From contig JAHBZT010000003.1 of the NCBI GenBank assembly GCA_019635315.1, positions 496,001-560,000 on the forward strand: a DNA stretch of 64,000 nt. The letters are read 5' to 3'. Below are positions 20,373 through 28,051 of this stretch, piece after piece. Made by a program: the position numbers and the translations under genes. The DNA is from Rubrivivax sp. (GTDB lineage: Bacteria > Pseudomonadota > Gammaproteobacteria > Burkholderiales > Burkholderiaceae_C). The first letter of the stretch is position 1, and each line of letters opens with the position of its first letter. The notes beneath the pieces were generated by a model. It saw only the letters and a list, made by a program, of their open reading frames with translations, did no database searches and was not told where the DNA came from.

Positions 20373-21096
20373 AGCCGCCGCCGCGGGCGCAGCGGGCGCG
20401 CCCGTGCTGCAGGTCGAGGGCCTGAACCAGGCCTACGGCGGCAGCCACATCCTGCGCGACCTGGCCTTCGAGGCGCGCGCCGGCGAGGTGACGGTGGTGC
20501 TGGGCCGCAACGGCGTCGGCAAGACCACGCTGCTGAAGACGCTGATGGGACTGGTGCCGGCGAAGAGCGGGCGCGTGCGGCTGCAGGGCCAGGACATCAC
20601 GCCGCTGCCGCCCTACGAGCGCGTGCGCCGCGGCATCGGCTACGTGCCGCAGGGGCGCGAGATCTTCGGCCGCCTGACGGTGCAGGACAACCTGCGCATG
20701 GGGCTGGCGGTCAAGCCCGGCGGCACGCCCATCCCGGCCGAGCTGTTCGAGCTGTTTCCGGTGCTGCGGCAGATGATCGGCCGCCGCGGCGGCGACCTCT
20801 CCGGCGGCCAGCAGCAGCAGCTGGCGATCGCGCGTGCGCTCGCCGCCGGCCCGAAGCTGCTGATCCTGGACGAGCCGACCGAGGGCATCCAGCCCAGCAT
20901 CATCAAGGACATCGGCCGCGTCATCCGCATGCTGGCCGACCGCGGCACGATGGCCGTCCTGCTGGTCGAGCAGTACTACGACTTCGCCGCCGGGCTGGCC
21001 GACCAGTACCTGGTGATGGAGCGCGGCGCCATCGTGCAGCGCGGGCGCGGCGCCGACATGCAAGCCGACGGCGTGCGCCAGCGCATGGCGATCTGA
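20362..21096 (+). CDS. urtE: urea ABC transporter ATP-binding protein UrtE
   Basis: This 244-residue ABC ATPase resembles LivF. It shows Walker A GRNGVGKTT, YVPQGREIFGRLTVQDNL, signature LSGGQQQQLAIARAL and Walker B LLILDEPTEGIQPSII. The start is a TTG at 20362, six nt after a GGAGG inside the end of urtD. That site and the resulting N-terminus favour the TTG over a later GTG. It ends the urt operon; rnpB follows. Confidence 0.95.
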
Positions 21097-21144
21097 GGCG
21101 ACGGCGCCGAGCGCGCCGGGCCCGATCCGCCGATAATCCTTCCG

Positions 21145-21589
21145 TGAAGCGGGCCAGACCGCCGCTGGTGCGAGCGTGGAAACACGGCACTGGAGGAAGG
21201 TCCGGACTGCACAGGGCGGCGTAGCAGCTAACGGCTGTCCGGCGCGAGCCGAGGATCAGAGCAACAGAGACGAGTCAGGCCGGGGTTCCCGCAACGGGTG
21301 CTCTGCGAGGCGCCGGCGTCAGCCGGCGAGAGGGCAGCGCAAGCTGCCCGAAGGCGGCGCGAGCCGCCTCCGAGCAGCCACCCAGACCGGGGCTGCGCCC
21401 CGGTCTGGGTGAAACGGGCAATCTCTACGCGCAGCAACACCAAGTAGGCCGGCGATGATGCGGCCCGCGGAGCCGGCGGGTAGGTGGCACCGAGCCGGGT
21501 GGGCGACCCCCGGCCCAGAGGAATGGCGGTCACGGCCGCGCGTCGCCAGGCGCGTGGCCGCACAGAATCCGGCCTATCGGCCCGCTTCA
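21145..21589 (+). ncRNA. rnpB: RNase P RNA, bacterial class A
   Basis: This is the catalytic RNA of RNase P, which matures tRNA 5' ends. The P1 helix is visible: GAAGCGGGCC at 21146-21155 pairs with GGCCCGCTTC at 21579-21588. The conserved core GAGGAAGGTCCGGACT lies near 21193, and ACAGAATCCGGCCTATCGG just before the 3' arm of P1. A GATAAT -10 element at 21132-21137 sits at the right distance upstream. Several spurious reading frames cross the gene and should be ignored. Confidence 0.96.
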
Positions 21590-21632
21590 CACAATGTCCG
21601 GCGCGTCGCTCAGGCGGCGCCGCCACGCCGCT

Positions 21633-22280
21633 TCAGGCCGGCACGACGAGCGCGTGCCGGGCCTGCCAGGCCAGGCCGCTGCCGGCGGCCCCCGGCCGCA
21701 GCGCCATCGCCAGCCCCGGGCGGTCCTCGTCCGGGACGCGGCGCCACAGGAAGTCGCGCTCGTTGCCGGGGTCGCCGGCCAGGAACAGCTGCGAGGTCAG
21801 CTCGCCGAAGCTGGCGTGGCGCAGCTTGACGTGGATGTGCGGCGTGCGCCCGGGGTAGGGCACCGGCTTGATGGTGCGGAAGCGGAATTCGCCGCGCGGC
21901 CCGCTGGTCGCGGCGCCGAAACCCTGGAAGCCGGGGTCGAAGCGGCCGGCCTCGGCGCTCACGCGCGGGTGGCGGTAGACGGCCATCGCGTCGCACTGCC
22001 AGATCTCGACGTCGGCGCCGTCGACCAGGCGGCCCGCGGTGTCGACCACCGCGCCCTCCAGCCCCAGGTGCTCGCCCTGCGCGACGAGCACGCGGCCTTC
22101 GCGCTCCACGCGCGTGAGGTCGGCGTCCCAGTCGGTCCAGCGCTCGCGCCAGGCGCGCGCCGGATAGAACGGGCCGTCGGTCATCGGGGTCAGGATGCGG
22201 CGCGAGGACGCGAGCGCCGGCAACGGCAGGGCGGCGGCCAGCGTGCTGGCGACGAGCAGGGTGCGGCGGGAGCGTTGCAT
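21633..22280 (-). CDS. exported intradiol ring-cleavage dioxygenase-like protein
   Basis: This 215-residue protein belongs to the intradiol dioxygenase superfamily, which opens catechol-type rings with Fe(III). It shows DGPFYP, then IWQCDAMAVYRHP and PVPYPGRTPHIHVKL, giving the two Tyr and two His iron ligands. Unlike cytoplasmic catabolic dioxygenases it starts with a twin-Arg-like signal (MQRSRRTLLVASTLAAALPL), so it is probably periplasmic. The ATG at 22280 is chosen as the start of that signal. It is divergent from the MFS exporter gene. The substrate is unknown; no other aromatic-degradation genes are nearby. Confidence 0.85.
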   Translation of the reverse strand: MQRSRRTLLVASTLAAALPLPALASSRRILTPMTDGPFYPARAWRERWTDWDADLTRVEREGRVLVAQGEHLGLEGAVVDTAGRLVDGADVEIWQCDAMAVYRHPRVSAEAGRFDPGFQGFGAATSGPRGEFRFRTIKPVPYPGRTPHIHVKLRHASFGELTSQLFLAGDPGNERDFLWRRVPDEDRPGLAMALRPGAAGSGLAWQARHALVVPA

Positions 22281-22342
22281 CGTTGCAGTGGAGCACACCC
22301 GGTGTGCCACCACTAGACTCGCGGGCTTCGCCCGACGCCTGA

Positions 22343-23554
22343 ATGAACCCCGACGCCGCCCAACTCTGGCGCGCCCCGCGCTGGCAGCTCGCGCTGCTGC
22401 TCGCCTGCCTGGGCATGCTGGGGCCGTTCTCGATCGACACCTACCTGCCGGCCTTCGACGGCATCGCGCGCAGCGTCGGCGCCACGCCGGTGCAGATGCA
22501 GCAGACGCTGTCGAGCTACCTGCTGGGCTTCGCGGTGATGAACCTGTTCCACGGCGCGCTGGCCGACAGCTTCGGCCGCCGGCCGGTCGTGCTGACCGGC
22601 ATCGCGGCCTTCACGCTGGCCTCGGTGGGCTGCGCGCTGGCCGACACCATCGGCCAGCTGGTCTTCTGGCGCGCGGTGCAGGGCATGTGCGCCGGCGTGG
22701 GCATGGTGGTCAGCCGCGCGATCATCCGCGACATGTTCCCGCCGGCCGACGCGCAGCGGGTGATGTCGCAGGTGACGATCTATTTCGGCGTCGCGCCGGC
22801 GGTGGCGCCGATGATCGGCGGCTGGCTCTTCGTGCAGGGCGACTGGCACGTCATCTTCTGGTTCCTGGCCGCGCTGGGCGCCGCGCTGTGGCTGGCCAAC
22901 TGGCGGCTGCTGCCGGAGACGCTGCACGCCACGCAGCGCCAGAGCTTCCACCCCATGCACCTGCTGCGCGGCTACTGGAGCATGGCGCGCAGCGCGCGCT
23001 TCATGACCCTGGTGCTGGCCAGCGGCATCCCGTTCAACGGCATGTTCATGTACGTGCTGGCGGCGCCGGTCTTCCTGGGCCGCCACCTGGCGCTGGGGCC
23101 GACCGAATTCTGGTGGTTCTTCGTGCTCACCATCGCCGGCATCATGGGCGGCGCCTGGCTCTCGGGCCGGCTGGCCGGGCGCATCAAGCCGCGCCACCAG
23201 ATCCGCCACGGCTTCCTGATCATGGTGCTGGTCTCGCTGTTCAACATGCTGGCGAATGCCTGGTTCGAGCCGCACTGGGCCTGGGCGATGCTGCCGATCG
23301 CGATCTTCGCCTTCGGCTGGGCGCTGATGGTGCCGGTCGTCACGCTGCTCGTGCTGGACCTGCACCCCGACCGCCGCGGCATGGCCAGCTCGGTGCAGGC
23401 CTGCATCGGCAGCCTGGCCAATGCCGCGGTCGCCGGTGCGCTGGTGCCCCTGGTGATGCACTCGCCGCTGGCGCTGGCGGTCACGTCCGCGGTGCTGATG
23501 GGCGTCGGCCTCGCGGCCTGGGTCTGGGTCAAGCCGCGACTGGCCACCGACTGA
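22343..23554 (+). CDS. Bcr/CflA-family MFS drug exporter
   Basis: This 403-residue major facilitator protein has about 12 helices. It shows the Bcr/CflA opening LGMLGPFSIDTYLPAFDGIA and the loop motif GALADSFGRRPVV (motif A) between helices 2 and 3. WRAVQGMCAGVGMVVSRAIIRDMF is also typical. Family members export bicyclomycin, chloramphenicol, sulfonamides or dipeptides; the substrate here is unknown. It is divergent from the intradiol dioxygenase with about 60 nt between starts, so the two may share regulation. Confidence 0.88.
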   Translation: MNPDAAQLWRAPRWQLALLLACLGMLGPFSIDTYLPAFDGIARSVGATPVQMQQTLSSYLLGFAVMNLFHGALADSFGRRPVVLTGIAAFTLASVGCALADTIGQLVFWRAVQGMCAGVGMVVSRAIIRDMFPPADAQRVMSQVTIYFGVAPAVAPMIGGWLFVQGDWHVIFWFLAALGAALWLANWRLLPETLHATQRQSFHPMHLLRGYWSMARSARFMTLVLASGIPFNGMFMYVLAAPVFLGRHLALGPTEFWWFFVLTIAGIMGGAWLSGRLAGRIKPRHQIRHGFLIMVLVSLFNMLANAWFEPHWAWAMLPIAIFAFGWALMVPVVTLLVLDLHPDRRGMASSVQACIGSLANAAVAGALVPLVMHSPLALAVTSAVLMGVGLAAWVWVKPRLATD

Positions 23555-23677
23555 ACGCCGCCAGGGCCGGGCCGAGCCCGGCCGGCCCTTCGTCGGGGCC
23601 GGGCCGCGCGCGTACGAGCGCACCTTGCGCTCAAGTCGACCGCCCGCGGGCCGATAGGGACGTGGAGCACGAGAGAC

Positions 23678-24637
23678 ATGCGCCGCGCCGTCCGAACCAT
23701 CCTGCTGTGCGCCCTGCTGGGCGCGCTGCCGCATGGCCAGGCGCGGGCGGCCGACGCCGCCGCCGGACCGGTGGGCGAGCCCGCCGACCCGCTGGAGCAG
23801 CTGCGCCAGCGCCTGGCCGAGCGGCTGAACAATGCCCGCACGGTGACGCGCGGCAGCCCCTACGACCTGCAGGTCGTCGGGCGTTCGCCGGTCGCCGCGG
23901 CGGCGCCCGCGGCCGCCGCCCCGCGGCCGGCACCGGCCAGGCCACCGGCGCGCAGCGCCGACCCCGACGCCTGGGCTTACGCCGGCGCCACCGGCCCGCA
24001 GGCCTGGGCCAGCTTGAGCCCGGAATACGCGCAGTGCGCGAAGGGCCAGCGCCAGAGCCCGATCGACCTGCAGGGTGGCTTCGCGGTCGACCTGGCGCCG
24101 GTGGGCTTCGACTACCGCGCCAGCGCCTTCACGGTGGCCGATACCGGCCGCTTCGTGCGGGTCGCGGTCGCGCCGGGCAACCACATCGAGCTGGGCGGCC
24201 GCCGCTACGAGCTGCAGGGCTTCACCTTCCACCGCCCGGGCGAGGGCCGCATCGACGGCCGCGCATTCGCGATGTCGCTGCACCTGCTGCACCGCGACGC
24301 CGAGGGCCGGCTGGCGGTGGTCGCGCTGCTGCTGGACCGCGGCCCGGCGCAGCCGGCGGTGCAGCAGGTGCTGAACCACCTGCCGCTGGAGCGCGGCAGC
24401 GAGCAGGCCGCGCGCGTCACGCTGGACCTGGCGGCGCTGCTGCCGGCCGACCGGCGCTACTACACCTACATGGGCTCGCTGAGCACGCCGCCCTGCACCG
24501 AGGGCGTGCAGTGGGTCGTGATGCGCCAGCCGGTGACGCTGTCGCCGGAGCAGCTGGAGATCTTCGCGCGGCTGTATCCGCAGAATGCGCGCCCGCTGCA
24601 GGCCGCGCACGAGCGGCGCATCCTGCAGTCGAACTGA
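23678..24637 (+). CDS. alpha-carbonic anhydrase-like exported protein, one zinc ligand replaced
   Basis: This 319-residue protein has a signal peptide (to about AQA RAAD), a Pro/Ala-rich linker and an alpha-carbonic anhydrase domain from about residue 100 (GQRQSPIDLQ to STPPCTEGVQWVV). In active enzymes zinc is held by His94, His96 and His119. Here the first is Thr183 in GFTFH, while His185 and His202 remain. Glu117 is also replaced by Ser, and the usual SEH loop reads GEG. The fold is clear, but hydration activity is doubtful; it may be a binding protein of the carbonic anhydrase-related type. Location should be periplasmic. The next gene follows on the same strand. Confidence 0.8.
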   Translation: MRRAVRTILLCALLGALPHGQARAADAAAGPVGEPADPLEQLRQRLAERLNNARTVTRGSPYDLQVVGRSPVAAAAPAAAAPRPAPARPPARSADPDAWAYAGATGPQAWASLSPEYAQCAKGQRQSPIDLQGGFAVDLAPVGFDYRASAFTVADTGRFVRVAVAPGNHIELGGRRYELQGFTFHRPGEGRIDGRAFAMSLHLLHRDAEGRLAVVALLLDRGPAQPAVQQVLNHLPLERGSEQAARVTLDLAALLPADRRYYTYMGSLSTPPCTEGVQWVVMRQPVTLSPEQLEIFARLYPQNARPLQAAHERRILQSN

Positions 24638-24704
24638 CCTTCGTCAGTGGCGGCGCGCTGCCCGGCGCGCCGGCGCCGGGTTTTCGAGGCAACATCCGCG
24701 CACG

Positions 24705-25748
24705 ATGTCGCGGCCTGCCGCCACTGCTGTCGAAGTACCGGGCGCGCCGCGGCGAGGCGGGCGCGCGGGCGTCGTGCTGCGCCGGCTGCTGTCCGGCGGC
24801 CTGCGCGCGCTGCGGCTGCTGGCCTGGCTGGCCCCGGCGATCGCGGCCGGGACGCCGCTGCCGGGGCCCGGCGAGGCTGCGGCCGCGGGGTGCCCGCGGT
24901 TTCCCTTCGACTACCAGGTCGACCTCGACCGGCTGACCGAACTGGCCCATGTGCCGCCGCCGGAGTTGATCGCCGGCATCGAGCGGCTGGGCATCTCGGT
25001 GCTGCGGGTGCCCGGCGCGACGCCCGGGCGCCCGCCCAACCCGTTGCTCGCCACGTTGCCGGCGGCCGAGCCGGCGCTGCTGGCGCGCGCCGAGTTCCAG
25101 GACTCGTACGAGGGCCGGGCCATCGTTCGCGGCGACCCCTGCTGCGGCCTGGCGCGCGACACCGTCCTGATCCGCGAGACGGCGACGGCCTACACGCTGC
25201 TGCACGAGGTCGTGCACCTGCTGCTGTCGTATGCCGACGGCGCCGCGCCGCGCCCCGACGTGGAGCTGCGCTTCAAGCTCGCCTTCCACCGCCTGACGCT
25301 GTACCAGCGCCGCCTCTACGACGATCCGTGGCGGCTGCTGGACGCGCGCTGGCGCCGCGACATCGTGGCTGCGCAGCAGGAGGTCGCGCAGCTGCTGTAC
25401 GACCGCATACGCATCGGCCAGGGCCAGGAGGCGGTCGTCGAGCACCTGCTGGGGCGCTGCATCGACGAGCGCAGTCCCTACCGCGACGACGCGCGCCGCG
25501 AGCAGGGACGGCGCTACGCCGTGGCGATGATCGACAACGCCGTCGACGTCTTCAACGCCCTGGAGGCCTCGGTCGCCTTCTGCGACGCGGCCGTGCGCGA
25601 CCTGCACGCCGAGGCGGTGCACGACGCGGCGCTGGGCCGCGCCGAGGCCGAGGCCTTTGCGGCCACAGCGCAGGCGCTGCGCCAGGCGATGGCCGCCACG
25701 CGCACCGAGATCGAGGCGCTCAAGCGCTTCTACGGCGCCGTGCCCTGA
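24705..25748 (+). CDS. putative HExxH zinc-metallopeptidase-like protein
   Basis: I do not recognise a named family for this 347-residue protein. The N-terminus has a hydrophobic stretch (LLSGGLRALRLLAWLAPAIAAG) that may be an uncleaved anchor or signal. The domain contains LLHEVVHLLLS with His167, Glu168 and His171, the zincin motif. CCGLARDTVLIRETATAYT precedes it and a long helical C-terminal half rich in Arg, Ala and Glu follows. A third zinc ligand is not obvious. A single HExxH can occur by chance, but its placement within a hydrophobic helix and the upstream conserved-looking segment make peptidase-like folding plausible. Confidence 0.6.
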   Translation: MSRPAATAVEVPGAPRRGGRAGVVLRRLLSGGLRALRLLAWLAPAIAAGTPLPGPGEAAAAGCPRFPFDYQVDLDRLTELAHVPPPELIAGIERLGISVLRVPGATPGRPPNPLLATLPAAEPALLARAEFQDSYEGRAIVRGDPCCGLARDTVLIRETATAYTLLHEVVHLLLSYADGAAPRPDVELRFKLAFHRLTLYQRRLYDDPWRLLDARWRRDIVAAQQEVAQLLYDRIRIGQGQEAVVEHLLGRCIDERSPYRDDARREQGRRYAVAMIDNAVDVFNALEASVAFCDAAVRDLHAEAVHDAALGRAEAEAFAATAQALRQAMAATRTEIEALKRFYGAVP

Positions 25749-25852
25749 TACGGCTTCGCATTCAACGCGCTCACCGCGTTGCTTTGCCTCGCCGTGCTTC
25801 AGCACTGTCTTCGGCTTCGCGCCTTGTTGTCGCATCGAATGCGAAGCCGTAT
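25748..25852. repeat. 16-bp inverted repeat pair between convergent genes
   Basis: Bases 25748-25763 and 25837-25852 are exact reverse complements (core CGGCTTCGCATTC) separated by about 73 nt. The spacer also contains CGGCTTCGC. It lies directly after the stop of the HExxH gene and before the convergent membrane protein stop. It could be a two-way transcription end or a small repeat unit. It is unrelated to the 535-bp element apart from the short GGCTTCGC word. Confidence 0.5.
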
Positions 25853-25867
25853 GAGCCGCCCCGGCGC

Positions 25868-26185
25868 TCAGCGGCGGGCGGTGGCGGCCAGCAGCAGCGG
25901 CCACAGCCACAGGCTCGCAAACCAGGTCACGACGCGGCCGAGGGACAGCGGGCGCGTCTCGTGGCGCGCCACCTTCGCGAACAGCACGCCGGCGCCGACC
26001 ACCACGTGCAGCAGCAGCAGGCCGTAGATGGTGACGCGCAGGCCGTAGCTGTCGCCGAAGGCGTCGCCCAGCACGCGCCCGGCCAGCGCCGCGGCGAAGA
26101 CCGACAGCAGCAGCGCGATGCCGACACCGCCGATGGCATGGCGCATCTTCCACAGCGGGTCGTTGTCGTGGAAGTTCGTCTTCAT
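25868..26185 (-). CDS. small integral membrane protein of unknown function
   Basis: This 105-residue protein has three predicted membrane helices (GGVGIALLLSVFAAALAG, VTIYGLLLLHVVVGAGVLF and VVTWFASLWLWPLLLAA) and a short hydrophilic N-terminus with FHDNDPLWKMRHA. An in-frame upstream extension exists, but the ATG at 26185 gives a sensible start. It is divergent from the mrp gene. I do not recognise the family. Confidence 0.7.
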   Translation of the reverse strand: MKTNFHDNDPLWKMRHAIGGVGIALLLSVFAAALAGRVLGDAFGDSYGLRVTIYGLLLLHVVVGAGVLFAKVARHETRPLSLGRVVTWFASLWLWPLLLAATARR

Positions 26186-26288
26186 GGCCGGCGAGTGTAG
26201 GCGCCGGCGCGGCCGCGTCGCCGACCCGGGCATGGCGCGCCGCTAGACTGCCGGTCTTCCGTCCCGTCCGCCGACCCCGAGGAGACCC

Positions 26289-27386
26289 ATGTCCGCCACC
26301 GTCAGTGAAAGCGCCCTGCTCGAGGCGCTGAAGGCCGTCGTCGACCCCGAGACCGGCCGCGACCTCGTCGGCAGCCGCCAGCTGAAGAACCTGCGCATCG
26401 ACGGCGGCGAGGTCAGCTTCGACGTCGAGCTGGGCTACCCGGCGAAGAGCCTGGTGCCGGCGCTGCGCAAGGCGCTGGTCGCCGCGGCGCGCCAGGTGCC
26501 GGGGGTCGAGAACGTGAGCGCGAATGTCGGCTGGAAGGTGATCGCGCATGCCGTGCAGCGCGGCGTGCAGCTGCTGCCGGGCGTCAAGAACATCGTCGCC
26601 GTCGCGTCGGGCAAGGGCGGGGTCGGCAAGAGCACGACCACCGTCAACCTGGCGCTGGCGCTGGCCGCCGAGGGCGCGCGCGTGGGCATCCTGGACGCCG
26701 ACATCTACGGCCCCAGCCAGCCGATGATGATGGGCATCGAAGGGCGCCCGGAGAGCGAGGACGGCAAGACCATGCAGCCGCTGGAGAACCACGGCGTGCA
26801 GGTGATGTCCATCGGCTTCATGATCGAGCCCGACCAGGCCATGGTCTGGCGCGGCCCGATGGCCACGCAGGCGCTGGACCAGCTGCTGCGCCAGACCAAC
26901 TGGCGCGACCTGGACTACCTGCTGGTCGACATGCCGCCGGGCACCGGCGACATCCAGCTCACGCTGACGCAGCGCGTGCCGGTGACCGGCGCGGTGATCG
27001 TCACGACGCCGCAGGACATCGCGCTGCTGGACGCGAAGAAGGGCCTGACCATGTTCGAGAAGGTCGGCGTGCCCATCCTCGGCATCGTCGAGAACATGGC
27101 CGTCTACTGCTGCCCGAACTGCGGCCACACCGAGCACATCTTCGGCGCCGACGGCGGCAAGCGCATGGCCGCGCAGTACGGCACCGAACTGCTGGGCGCG
27201 CTGCCGCTGACGATGGCCATCCGCGAGCAGGCCGACGGCGGCCGCCCGACCGTGGTCGCCGACCCCGACGGCGAGGTCGCCGCCATCTACAAGGCGGTGG
27301 CGCGCCGCGTCGCGGCCAAGATCGCGGCGCAGGCCAAGGACTTCTCGGCGAAGTTTCCGACCATCACGGTCTCCAAGGCCACCTGA
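26289..27386 (+). CDS. apbC: iron-sulfur cluster carrier ATPase Mrp/ApbC
   Basis: This P-loop ATPase transfers [4Fe-4S] clusters to target apoproteins. The 365-residue protein has an N-terminal DUF59/MIP18-like domain (residues about 8-80). The deviant Walker A ASGKGGVGKSTTTVNLALALA and ADIYGPSQP follow, with the cluster-binding CxxC at CCPNCGHTEHIFG. An AGGAG site is present before the ATG at 26289. It could supply clusters to the Fe-S rich formate dehydrogenase encoded downstream, but it is a general housekeeping gene. A GC hairpin follows the stop. Confidence 0.95.
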   Translation: MSATVSESALLEALKAVVDPETGRDLVGSRQLKNLRIDGGEVSFDVELGYPAKSLVPALRKALVAAARQVPGVENVSANVGWKVIAHAVQRGVQLLPGVKNIVAVASGKGGVGKSTTTVNLALALAAEGARVGILDADIYGPSQPMMMGIEGRPESEDGKTMQPLENHGVQVMSIGFMIEPDQAMVWRGPMATQALDQLLRQTNWRDLDYLLVDMPPGTGDIQLTLTQRVPVTGAVIVTTPQDIALLDAKKGLTMFEKVGVPILGIVENMAVYCCPNCGHTEHIFGADGGKRMAAQYGTELLGALPLTMAIREQADGGRPTVVADPDGEVAAIYKAVARRVAAKIAAQAKDFSAKFPTITVSKAT

Positions 27387-27448
27387 ACGCGGAGGCCGGC
27401 GGCGCGGCGCCGCCGACCCTTCGCCGGCGGCCGCCATGTCGTCGAATA

Positions 27449-27508
27449 GTTGCTATTGACAACCTGTGCTGCGGCACCTAGACTGGGCGCATGGTTGCGA
27501 ATGACAAC
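27449..27508 (+). promoter_or_regulatory. sigma-70 promoter and paired operator of the MarR gene
   Basis: TTGACA at 27456-27461 and TAGACT at 27479-27484 are separated by 17 nt, a near-ideal sigma-70 promoter. Two copies of GTTG-N7-CAAC occur, one at 27449-27463 over the -35 box and one at 27494-27508 just inside the coding region. Their spacing suits two MarR dimers that would block RNA polymerase. The predicted transcription start falls at about 27490-27492, which is the ATG itself. Confidence 0.65.
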
Positions 27509-28051
27509 TTGATCGGCGCCTCCTCCTGCTGCCCCCCCGCGGCGGATGCCGCCGCGGCCGGCGAGCTGATGCGCGAGGTCGCGCGCCTGTATACGCGCGC
27601 CCAGCGCACGGTGGCCGAGTGCTGCCAGACCAGCAGCACGCAGTGCCAGCTGCTGGTCGAGCTGGGCCGCGCCGGCCCGATGCCGCTGGCCGAGATCGGC
27701 CAGCGCCTGAGCCTGGAGAAGAGCTGGGTCTCGCGCGCCGTCGACGGCCTCGTCGAGCGCGGCTGGGCGACCAAGGAACCGAATCCGGCCGACGCGCGCA
27801 GCTGGCTCGTCACGCTCAGCGACCCGGGCCGCCAGCGCGTGCAGGAACTGAATATCACGCTCGACAACCACGCCGCGCGCGTGCTGCAGGCGCTGCCGGC
27901 GGCCGAGCGCCCGCGCGTCGAGCACGCACTGCGCCTGCTGCTGCAGGCGCTGCGCGAGCACATCGACATCGCCGCCTGCTGTCCCGTGCCGACGCCTTCG
28001 GCATCCCCCGCGAACCACGCTGCTTGTCAGGACCCCTCGTCATGCCGCTGA
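27491..28051 (+). CDS. Cys-rich MarR-family transcriptional regulator
   Basis: This 186-residue protein has a MarR winged helix-turn-helix (LLVELGRAGPMPLAEIGQRLSLEKSWVSRAVDGLVERGWA) flanked by helices for dimerisation. It is unusual for its cysteines: SSCCPP near the N-terminus, ECCQTSSTQCQ before the DNA-binding domain, and AACCP and a further Cys pair in the tail. Such Cys pairs suggest sensing of a soft metal, arsenite or an oxidant. The next gene overlaps its end by 10 nt, so it probably represses its own two-gene operon. The ligand is inferred, not shown. Confidence 0.85.
   Translation: MVANDNLIGASSCCPPAADAAAAGELMREVARLYTRAQRTVAECCQTSSTQCQLLVELGRAGPMPLAEIGQRLSLEKSWVSRAVDGLVERGWATKEPNPADARSWLVTLSDPGRQRVQELNITLDNHAARVLQALPAAERPRVEHALRLLLQALREHIDIAACCPVPTPSASPANHAACQDPSSCR

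Noticed and set aside
21176..22316. Plus-strand frames over rnpB and antisense to the dioxygenase
   Set aside because: They overlap RNase P RNA or the opposite strand of a conserved gene and have no motifs.
24417..27437. A 1006-codon minus-strand frame
   Set aside because: It is antisense to the carbonic anhydrase-like, HExxH and mrp genes; long antisense frames are expected at this G+C, and the translation is Arg/Gln/His/Ala-rich without motifs.
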